Source of the DNA: Bordetella parapertussis | Lineage (GTDB): Bacteria; Pseudomonadota; Gammaproteobacteria; Burkholderiales; Burkholderiaceae_C | Reading direction: 5' to 3' | DNA length: 14,135 nt | Assembly: GCA_945861305.1 (NCBI GenBank) | Contig: CAMATW010000045.1 | Location: 1-14,135, forward strand | In this document: in pieces, positions 6,666 through 12,880 of the stretch | Layout: each line of letters opens with the position of its first letter | Numbering within the stretch: the stretch's first letter is position 1 | Notes under the pieces: model-generated | What the model saw: the letters and a program-made list of their open reading frames with translations, nothing else | Database searches by the model: none | Told to the model about the DNA's origin: nothing | Made by a program: the position numbers and the translations under genes

Positions 6666-8294
6666 ATGCTGTCAATGTTCAAACCCACACTTAAAGCGGT
6701 CGCACTGGCCACCATGGTTCTGACGGGCGCTGCTGCGTTCGCCCAAAATTACGGCAAACCCCAGGTGGTGGTGGCACCCTCGGCATTCAAAGGCCCCAAT
6801 GGTTTGACCATTGACAGCCAAGGCCGCTTACTGGTGGGCAGCGTGGTGGGCGCATCCATTACCCAAGTCGATATCAAGACCGGCAAAGGCACGGCCTTGA
6901 TCGCCTCGCCCGAGGGACAAGCCGACGACATCGCCATTGGTCCCAAAGGCGAAATGGCCTACACCTCATTTTTGCAAGGCATCGTGCGCATCCGCGACAA
7001 CGACAGCGCCCCCATTCGCATCTTGGCCAAAGACCTGCCCGGCATCAACTCGTTGGCTTTCGACCAAAAAACCGGCAAGCTCTACGCCAGCCAAGTGTTC
7101 TTGGGCGACGCCTTGTGGGAGATCGATGTGTCTGGCACTGCCGCGCCGCGCCTCATCAAAAAAGACATGGGCGGTTTGAACGGTTTTGAGGTTGGCGCCG
7201 ATGGTTGGATCATGGGGCCATTGTGGTTCAAGGGACAAATCGTCAAGATCAACCCAGCTAATGGCGAGATGAAAGTCGTCAATAGCGAATTCAAAACACC
7301 TGCTGCGGCCAACTACGATAGCAAGGGCAATATTTGGGCGATTGATACCAAACTCGGCGAGCTCTATCGCATCAACCCTGCTGACGGCAAACGCACCAAG
7401 GTGGCTCAACTCTCCACCGGCTTAGATAACTTGGCGCTGGACAAAAACGACAATATCTTTGTCTCCAACATGGTCGACAACGGCGTGCAACAAGTGGACG
7501 CCAAATCGGGCAAAGTCACGCAAATCACCAAAGGCGGCATGTCCGCACCTGGTGGCATCAAGCTGTCTGAAGATGGCAAAACTTTGTACGTGGCTCACTT
7601 GTTTGGCTTTCGCGCAGTCGACACGGCCACTGGTGCTTTGACCGATATCGGCCGTATGCAAGGCGATGTATTGGAATACCCATTTGCTGTGGGTTTGTCC
7701 AAAGACAACTATATTCTTTCCAGCTGGTTTACCGGTACCGTGCAGGTGATGAGCCGCAAAGACAAATCTACCAAAGCCATGGCACATGGCTTGGGAGCGC
7801 CCATGGATGCGGTCGAGATGCCTGACGGCAGCGTGCTGGTGTTGGAGTTGGCCGCGGGATCAGTCACGCAACTCAGCGGCGCAGATTTGCATGACAAAAA
7901 ACAAGTGGTTACCGGCTTGCAAGGCCCCACCCAAATGGTCATTGGCAAAGACGGCGCTTTGTACATCACCGAGTTGGCAGGTCGTTTGGTTCGCGTGAAC
8001 CCCGCCGACTGGAGCCAAAAAACCATCGCCGAAGGTTTGGCTGCACCCGAGGGTCTTGCGCAAACGCCTGCTGGCAAATTCATCGTGGCCGAAACCAAAA
8101 CCCGCACCTTGACCGAAGTCGATCCAGCCACGGGAGCCAAGCGCGTGATTGCGTCGGATTTGCCGATTGGTTTTGAAGGCGGCCCTGGCTTGCCACCTCC
8201 TTACCTGTCCACTGGTGTGGCCGTTGCAGCTGATGGCACGGTGTACTTCAGTGCGGACCGCGACAGCGGTATTTATAAAATCAAACCCAACTGA
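6666..8294 (+). CDS. Secreted beta-propeller protein with twelve NHL/SMP-30-like repeats
   Basis: A 542-residue exported protein. Residues 1-26 form a signal peptide (Lys-7 and Lys-10, a hydrophobic core, cleavage after AFA), so the mature chain should be periplasmic or secreted. The rest is built of about twelve 30-45-residue units sharing the pattern GL.l...G.l.v......v..vd..tG......, beginning near residues 43, 85, 126, 170, 211, 252, 293, 336, 378, 420, 460 and 514. Such repeats form beta-propeller blades in the NHL, SMP-30/gluconolactonase and Vgb-like families; twelve would fit two six-bladed propellers. I see no lipobox, membrane anchor or recognisable catalytic set, so whether it is an enzyme or a binding protein is unknown. 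It has its own predicted promoter and ends 7 bases from the convergent livF stop. The fold is confident, the function is not. Confidence 0.85.
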   Translation: MLSMFKPTLKAVALATMVLTGAAAFAQNYGKPQVVVAPSAFKGPNGLTIDSQGRLLVGSVVGASITQVDIKTGKGTALIASPEGQADDIAIGPKGEMAYTSFLQGIVRIRDNDSAPIRILAKDLPGINSLAFDQKTGKLYASQVFLGDALWEIDVSGTAAPRLIKKDMGGLNGFEVGADGWIMGPLWFKGQIVKINPANGEMKVVNSEFKTPAAANYDSKGNIWAIDTKLGELYRINPADGKRTKVAQLSTGLDNLALDKNDNIFVSNMVDNGVQQVDAKSGKVTQITKGGMSAPGGIKLSEDGKTLYVAHLFGFRAVDTATGALTDIGRMQGDVLEYPFAVGLSKDNYILSSWFTGTVQVMSRKDKSTKAMAHGLGAPMDAVEMPDGSVLVLELAAGSVTQLSGADLHDKKQVVTGLQGPTQMVIGKDGALYITELAGRLVRVNPADWSQKTIAEGLAAPEGLAQTPAGKFIVAETKTRTLTEVDPATGAKRVIASDLPIGFEGGPGLPPPYLSTGVAVAADGTVYFSADRDSGIYKIKPN

Positions 8295-8301
8295 TTTTGC
8301 T

Positions 8302-9009
8302 TCACAGCCCGAGGTAGGCTTGCCTGACCTCGGGGTTGCTTCGCAAGTCGGCCGCATCCCCGCTCAAGGTGATGCGGCCGGCTTCCATCACATAGGCACG
8401 TTGCGCCAGTTGCAGCGCCAAGTCCACCCGTTGCTCGACCAATAAAATCGACATGCCTTGCGAGTGCAGCAAGCGGATGATGTCGGCCAAGGTGTCGACC
8501 ACGATGGGCGCCAAACCCAGCGAGGGCTCATCCAACATCAACAAGCGAGGCTTGGCCATCAGGCCACGCGCAATGGCCAGCATTTGTTGTTGCCCGCCCG
8601 ACAAGGTGCCGGCCAGTTGCTGTTGCCGCTCCTCAAGGATGGGAAATAGCTTAAACATTTGTTGCAAGCTGTCGGCTAATCCTTGCGCTCCTACCGGCGA
8701 ACGCAGGTTGCCAAGTTGCAGGTGCGCCAGTACCGTCATGTCTTTGAAGAGCAAGCGACCTTCGGGCACGTGCGCCACCCCTTTGGCAAGTATCTGATGC
8801 GAACCCAGCCCATCGATGCGCTCACCATCCCACCATATCTCGCCGCCAGTCAGGGGTAACAAGCCCGAGATGGCTTTGAGGGTGGTGGTTTTGCCAGCCC
8901 CATTACCACCCACCAAGGTGACAATTTCTCCCGCCTTAACTTGCAAACTCACCTCGCTCACCGCTTGGCGTTTACCGTAGTGGATGGACACTTGGCGCAG
9001 CTCAAGCAT
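8302..9009 (-). CDS. livF: LivF-type ABC transporter ATPase
   Basis: A 235-residue ATPase of the branched-chain amino acid (LIV/HAAT) importer family. Walker A is GGNGAGKTT (34-42), followed by HVPEGR (80-85), where LivF proteins carry this in place of a usual Q-loop segment. The signature is LSGGQ (136-140), Walker B is LLMLDEP (156-162), and VEQ (191-193) puts Gln at the switch position, again usual for LivF. It pairs with the LivG-like ATPase to drive the permease. The start ATG 9009 gives the family N-terminus MLELRQVSIHYG; an in-frame start 87 bases upstream adds unrelated sequence read from inside livG. The start overlaps the end of livG by 8 bases, and GAGG sits 6 bases before it. The gene ends in an inverted repeat facing the convergent propeller gene. 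Substrate specificity cannot be inferred from this subunit. Confidence 0.95.
   Translation of the reverse strand: MLELRQVSIHYGKRQAVSEVSLQVKAGEIVTLVGGNGAGKTTTLKAISGLLPLTGGEIWWDGERIDGLGSHQILAKGVAHVPEGRLLFKDMTVLAHLQLGNLRSPVGAQGLADSLQQMFKLFPILEERQQQLAGTLSGGQQQMLAIARGLMAKPRLLMLDEPSLGLAPIVVDTLADIIRLLHSQGMSILLVEQRVDLALQLAQRAYVMEAGRITLSGDAADLRSNPEVRQAYLGL
8308..8334. repeat. Inverted repeat at the convergent livF/propeller junction
   Basis: CCCGAGGT (8308-8315) and ACCTCGGG (8327-8334) are perfect inverted complements, 11 bases apart. Inside, AGG (8316-8318) and CCT (8323-8325) extend the stem to 11 pairs with a one-base bulge and a CTTG loop. The element lies in the last codons of livF and 14 bases beyond the propeller stop, so both converging transcripts could form it. 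No T-run follows on either strand, so it is not a standard intrinsic terminator; it may be a bidirectional terminator or 3'-end stabiliser. Confidence 0.5.
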
Positions 9010-9781
9010 GAACCGCCTCACGACCCAAATACACCCTGACCACTTCGGGGTGCTGCACCACTTGTTGCGGTGAGCCTTCAGCGATTTTTTCGCCACTGTT
9101 GATCACCACCACGCGGTCGCACACGCCCATGACCACCCGCATATGGTGTTCAACCAATAACACGGCTATGCCTTGGTCACGCAAGCCGCGGATGAGCTGT
9201 ACCAACTTGACGCCCTCCTCGGGATTCATGCCGGCGGCTGGCTCATCCAGCAGCAGCAAACGTGGCGCACAGGCCAAAGCGATGGCGATTTCAAGTTTGC
9301 GTTGTTCGCCATAGGGCAGCGATTGCGCCAGATCGTGGCGACGCGTCAGCAACTGGGCTTGGCGCAAGGCATCTTCGGTGCGCTGTTGCATCTGCGCTTG
9401 CTCGGCTTGGTGGCTGCGAGTTTGGAAAAAAGCCGACACCCAAGCAGCGTGTTGATGCCGGTAAGTGGCGGCAAAAACGTTGTCCCACACGCTCAAACCC
9501 GCAAACACGCTGGTGATTTGAAACGTGCGGGCCACGCCCCGCTGCGCCATTTGGTGTGCTGTTGCCCCCGTGCAATCTTCACCATCAAAAAACAATTGGC
9601 CCGCACTGGGCGACATGCTGCCGGCCAGCATATTGAACAAGGTGGTTTTGCCAGCGCCATTGGGGCCAATCAAGCCCACCACTTCGCCAGCAGCCACGGC
9701 CATGTCAACGCCTTGCACCGCCTGCAAACCGCCAAAGCGTTTGCTTAAATGTTTGGCCTGTAACAGCGGCGAGGGTTTCAT
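9002..9781 (-). CDS. livG: LivG-type ABC transporter ATPase
   Basis: A 259-residue ATPase of the LIV/HAAT importer family. Walker A is GPNGAGKTT (39-47), the Q-loop is RTFQ (Gln88), the signature is the LivG-type variant LPYGEQRKLEIA (about 155-166), Walker B is LLLLDEPAAGMNP (175-187), and the switch histidine is His212 in LLVEHHM. The C-terminus has the usual AEGSPQQVVQHPEVVRVYLG. ATG 9781 is chosen because it gives the normal N-terminus and overlaps the livM stop as ATGA (9778-9781), with a purine-rich AAAGAGG about 7 bases upstream. A longer in-frame start adds 33 unrelated residues read from inside livM. It heterodimerises with the LivF-like ATPase on the cytoplasmic face of the LivH/LivM permease. 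Both ATPases keep intact nucleotide-binding motifs. Confidence 0.95.
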   Translation of the reverse strand: MKPSPLLQAKHLSKRFGGLQAVQGVDMAVAAGEVVGLIGPNGAGKTTLFNMLAGSMSPSAGQLFFDGEDCTGATAHQMAQRGVARTFQITSVFAGLSVWDNVFAATYRHQHAAWVSAFFQTRSHQAEQAQMQQRTEDALRQAQLLTRRHDLAQSLPYGEQRKLEIAIALACAPRLLLLDEPAAGMNPEEGVKLVQLIRGLRDQGIAVLLVEHHMRVVMGVCDRVVVINSGEKIAEGSPQQVVQHPEVVRVYLGREAVHA

Positions 9782-10713
9782 GCCGCCGCCTCTTTGCGCC
9801 GCCGCCACAGGCTGACCAAGCCGCCCGGCAAAAACACCACGCAGGCAATCAACAAAGCGGCAAACACCACCATGCGCCACGCACCCGTTGAACGCAAGGC
9901 CTCCAACATAAAGGTGTAGAGCAAAGCGCCCAGCACCGGGCCATACAAGCTGCCCTTGCCGCCAATGACCACCATGATGAGCATGGCCGACATGTACGTC
10001 AGTGACATCACATCGGGGGTGATGACGCGCAAATAGTGCGCATACAAAGCGCCCGTGAAACCAGCCAAAGCAGTGGCCACCACAAAGCCCAAGAGCTTGG
10101 TGCGAAACACATCAATGCCCACAGACGCAGCCAGTTCGGGGTTCTCACGAACGGCCACAAAGGCCCTGCCTTGGCGGCTGTGTTGCAACACATGGCAGCC
10201 ATACAGCACCACGCCTAAGAGCAGCAAAGCCAAGGGGTACATATGCGAGGCGAGTGAAAAATCCAAACCCCAAGACGGCATGGAAAACGCGGGTATTTGC
10301 GACAAGCCCATGGGGCCGCGTGTGACATCTACCCAGTAATTGGTGATGGTCAGCACGATAGCGCCAAAACCCAAAGTCAAAATCGCAAACTGCGGCCCCA
10401 CGATACGCAGCGACACATAGCCAATCAGCCAGCCCAAGAGACCCGCCAGCGCGGCACCCGCCAAAGGTGCCAGCCACAAAGGCCAATGCCACTGCATCAC
10501 CAACAGCGCAGAGGTGTAGGCCCCAACGCCAAAAAACGCCGCATGGCCAAAGCTGAGCTCGCCCAAAAAGCCCACCACGATGTTCAAACTTAAGGCCAAT
10601 AAGCTGTACAAGGCCCACAGGGTGAGCATGTGCAAAACATAGTCGTTGCCCATGGCCAGCGGTAACAGCAGCAAGCCGGTTAGCACGGCATGCACGGGCT
10701 TGAGGGTGCTCAA
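9778..10713 (-). CDS. livM: LivM-type ABC transporter permease
   Basis: An inner-membrane permease of the LIV/HAAT importer family, 311 residues from the preferred start. Family blocks visible are NIVVGFLGELSFGHAAFFGVGAY (split here around residues 44-66), RGPMGLSQIP (132-141), the ATPase-contacting loop AFVAVRENPELAASVGID (184-201), and the C-terminal GGKGSLYGPVLGALLY (251-266). About nine to ten hydrophobic segments are seen, and the end is basic (WRRRKEAA). I prefer TTG 10713, which overlaps the livH stop as TTGA and has AGGGGGG a few bases upstream. A GTG at 10752 gives 13 more residues and a 43-base overlap with livH and cannot be excluded. It forms the translocation channel with the LivH-like permease. 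The gene end overlaps livG by 4 bases. Confidence 0.94.
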   Translation of the reverse strand: MSTLKPVHAVLTGLLLLPLAMGNDYVLHMLTLWALYSLLALSLNIVVGFLGELSFGHAAFFGVGAYTSALLVMQWHWPLWLAPLAGAALAGLLGWLIGYVSLRIVGPQFAILTLGFGAIVLTITNYWVDVTRGPMGLSQIPAFSMPSWGLDFSLASHMYPLALLLLGVVLYGCHVLQHSRQGRAFVAVRENPELAASVGIDVFRTKLLGFVVATALAGFTGALYAHYLRVITPDVMSLTYMSAMLIMVVIGGKGSLYGPVLGALLYTFMLEALRSTGAWRMVVFAALLIACVVFLPGGLVSLWRRRKEAAA

Positions 10714-11576
10714 CGCCGCCCCCCTGGGGTGAACAAACCTTGGGGTCGCCACAGCAAGACTGCAATGATGATGGCGTAGCCAATCGCATCTTTGAAGCCC
10801 ATGGAGATGTAACTGCCCCCCAAGGCCTCGGCCACCCCCAAGATCAAGCCTCCCAGCAGTGCGCCAGTGATGCTGCCCAAGCCGCCCATCACCACCACAA
10901 TAAACCCTTTGAGGACGGCCCAGTCACCCACCGTGGGGAACAGCATGGTGGTCGGGCCTACCAAGGCGCCCGACAAGGCCGCCAAGGCGCAGGCCAGCGC
11001 AAAGGTGTAGCTGTGTACAAAACGTGTGTTGATGCCCGTGAGCGCCGCCCCTTCGGGGTGCTGCGCCGTGGCTTGCATCATTTGCCCCATGCGGGTGTAG
11101 CGTATGAAGGCATAGACCAGCAAGATCAACAGCGAGGCCACGCCCATGATCAGCAAGCGCTGCTCGGTGACGGTGATATCGCCCCAGTCAAGCGTGGCAT
11201 CTGCATAAGGGGTATCGAGGTATTTGGGGTCGGCGCCGAAGAGGGCCTCAGCGCTGTGCGCCAGCAGCAAAGCCAAGCCCAGACTGCTAAGCAAAATCGT
11301 GAACTCATGCTCTTTTTGCAGCGGTGCAAAAAAGAAGTGGTTGGCCAGCAGTCCCAAGCCCGCCACCAGCAACGTGGCCAGCAACAGTGCGGGAATGTAG
11401 GACAACCCGGCCACGCTCATGGCGTAATAGGTGGCGTAGGCACCCAGCATGTAGAACTCGCCATGCGCAAAATTAACGATGCGCAAAACACCAAACACCA
11501 AGGTCAAACCCACAGCGATGAGCACATAGCCCATGCCATTGGCCAGCCCATTGATTAGTTGCTGCAAAAAAAGCAT
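10710..11576 (-). CDS. livH: LivH-type ABC transporter permease
   Basis: A 288-residue inner-membrane permease of the LIV/HAAT family. It begins with the typical LivH N-terminus (LINGLANGMGYVLIAVGLTL, 8-27), followed by RIVNFAHGEFYMLGAY (32-47), the cytoplasmic coupling segment RMGQMMQATAQHPEGAALTG (162-181), and GGLGSITGALLGG (231-243). It has about eight hydrophobic segments and normal length. It partners the LivM-like permease; which compound passes is set mainly by the binding protein. The start ATG 11576 lies 19 bases after the binding-protein stop, and no strong Shine-Dalgarno is visible. The stop TGA (10712-10710) overlaps the preferred TTG start of livM. The order binding protein-H-M-G-F is that of classical liv operons. 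Confidence 0.95.
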   Translation of the reverse strand: MLFLQQLINGLANGMGYVLIAVGLTLVFGVLRIVNFAHGEFYMLGAYATYYAMSVAGLSYIPALLLATLLVAGLGLLANHFFFAPLQKEHEFTILLSSLGLALLLAHSAEALFGADPKYLDTPYADATLDWGDITVTEQRLLIMGVASLLILLVYAFIRYTRMGQMMQATAQHPEGAALTGINTRFVHSYTFALACALAALSGALVGPTTMLFPTVGDWAVLKGFIVVVMGGLGSITGALLGGLILGVAEALGGSYISMGFKDAIGYAIIIAVLLWRPQGLFTPGGRR

Positions 11577-11595
11577 CAGAGGGCGCTGCGAGTGG

Positions 11596-12729
11596 CTACT
11601 TCACGCCTATGATTTTTTTGTCTTTCACTTGCACCAGGTAAATGCTTTGCGCGGCCTGCCCCTTGTCGTCAAAGCTGATGTCGCCCAAAAGCGTGTCCCA
11701 TTTTTGAGCGCGTAAGGTGGTGGCCAATTTGGCGTAGTTGCGAGCATCACCGGCTTTGTTGATGGCTGCTGCCAGCAACTCGACCGACTGCGCACCCAAA
11801 GCGCCAATGAAGGAGGGTTCGTTTTTGAACATCTGCGCGTACTGCGTCATCCATTTACGCGCCATGGGGCGTTGGCTGTCAGGGGCGAACAGCGACACCG
11901 AGTAGACGCCCTCAATTGAGGGGCCAGACAACTCGACCAATTTGGGGTTCATATTGCCTGCCGAGGCAATGACCGCGCCGCGATGGCCCACTTGCTTGAG
12001 TTGGCGGTAGATGGTGGCGCCTTGAGACGTATTGATAGCCGAGACGTAAATCGCTTCGGCACCTAGGCTTTTGATCTTGGTCAGCGCAGTGGTGAACTCG
12101 TTATCGGTGCGGTTGTAAAACTCATTGCCTTTAACCTCGATACCGCAAGCACCTAAGAGCTTGGTGTAGTTTTCAACCTCTAAACGGCCGTAGTCGTCGT
12201 TGATGGTGATGAAAGCCACCGACTTGGGCTTGATGTGCTCGCAAATGAATTTGGAGTAACGCTCGGACATCATGCTCGAGGTGGCGTTGAGGCGAAACAG
12301 CAGTTTGTGGCCCTCTTCAGTCACCTTGGGGTGCTGGGAAGAGGTAACGATGTGAATGATTTTGTCGCGGGTGACTTCTTTTTGGCCCAAGGCCACCGCG
12401 CTGAACCATCCGCCCACCAGCAAGTCCACTTTGTCTTGCTCAATGGCTCGCTTGGCAGCAGACACGCCTTCCTCGGGTGTGCCCTTGTCGTCATAAGTCA
12501 CCAACTCCAACAAGCGACCCCCCAATACGCCGCCTTGGGCATTGATGATGGCGACCATCGCTTGCATCCCCTCCAAGGCCAGTTGTCCATCAAAGGCGCC
12601 AGCACCTGACAAAGGGTTGATGGCCGCGATGCGAACAGGTGGTTTAGCCTGCGCCCAGGCACCCAAAGGGTTGACTGCAAGCGAGATCAGCAAGAAAAAG
12701 GATGACAAAAAGCCATTGAAAAAACGCAT
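11596..12729 (-). CDS. LIV-type ABC transporter periplasmic binding protein
   Basis: A 377-residue periplasmic binding protein of the type I fold (Leu/Ile/Val-binding protein family). The signal peptide covers residues 1-26, with cleavage after AWA. The mature chain opens with PVRIAAINPLSGAGAFDGQL (31-50), whose INPLSG stretch often contacts ligand in this family, followed by LVTYDDKGTPEEGV (76-89), DLLVGGWFS (102-110) and INDDYGR (176-182). It should capture a small solute and deliver it to the LivH/LivM permease. The family binds branched-chain and other amino acids, amides, urea and aromatic acids, so the ligand is open; I do not use the name livK for that reason. It is the first gene of the importer operon. 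It diverges from an aconitase-family gene across 151 bases. A 10-base palindrome sits directly before ATG 12729, and no strong Shine-Dalgarno is seen. Confidence 0.94.
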   Translation of the reverse strand: MRFFNGFLSSFFLLISLAVNPLGAWAQAKPPVRIAAINPLSGAGAFDGQLALEGMQAMVAIINAQGGVLGGRLLELVTYDDKGTPEEGVSAAKRAIEQDKVDLLVGGWFSAVALGQKEVTRDKIIHIVTSSQHPKVTEEGHKLLFRLNATSSMMSERYSKFICEHIKPKSVAFITINDDYGRLEVENYTKLLGACGIEVKGNEFYNRTDNEFTTALTKIKSLGAEAIYVSAINTSQGATIYRQLKQVGHRGAVIASAGNMNPKLVELSGPSIEGVYSVSLFAPDSQRPMARKWMTQYAQMFKNEPSFIGALGAQSVELLAAAINKAGDARNYAKLATTLRAQKWDTLLGDISFDDKGQAAQSIYLVQVKDKKIIGVK

Positions 12730-12880
12730 GATTCGAATCCATTAAAAACACAAAAAACCAGGCGCAATTGCCACGTTTCGATTGTGACCTTTGGCTTGCC
12801 GCCACTTCATCGGGTAAATACTTAACTCTTGGCGTCGGTGCACAATGAGGAGGACTGCAAACAAAGCACAAGGAGTCGCA
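12730..12880. other. Divergent regulatory region between importer operon and aconitase-like gene
   Basis: This 151-base region must carry the promoters for both the importer operon (leftward) and the aconitase-like gene (rightward). It contains two perfect palindromes, GATTCGAATC (12730-12739), abutting the binding-protein start codon, and GCAATTGC (12764-12771). I found no convincing -35/-10 pair on either strand; an AT-rich stretch around 12815-12827 is the best place for a -10. No regulator gene is present in the window. Co-regulation of both sides from here is plausible but unproven. Confidence 0.45.
12870..12875 (+). promoter_or_regulatory. Ribosome binding site deciding the aconitase-like start
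   Basis: AAGGAG lies 5 bases before TTG 12881, good spacing for that codon. It is 17 bases before the in-frame ATG 12893, too far, and downstream of another in-frame ATG at 12845. Confidence 0.6.

Noticed and set aside
8302..9880. N-terminal extensions of livF (from 9096) and livG (from 9880)
   Set aside because: The extra 29 and 33 residues are read from inside the upstream gene and have no similarity to the ATPase family; internal ATG codons with overlapping stops are clearly the starts.
10740..11558. Plus-strand open frame of 272 codons opposite livH
   Set aside because: It lies entirely antisense to a certain livH gene. Its translation is rich in Gln, His, Gly and Arg with no hydrophobic core or family motif, as expected for a mirror frame of GC-rich coding DNA.
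12644..12871. Minus-strand frame of 75 codons spanning the importer promoter region
   Set aside because: It overlaps the signal-peptide region of the binding protein in another frame and ends inside it; no family features.
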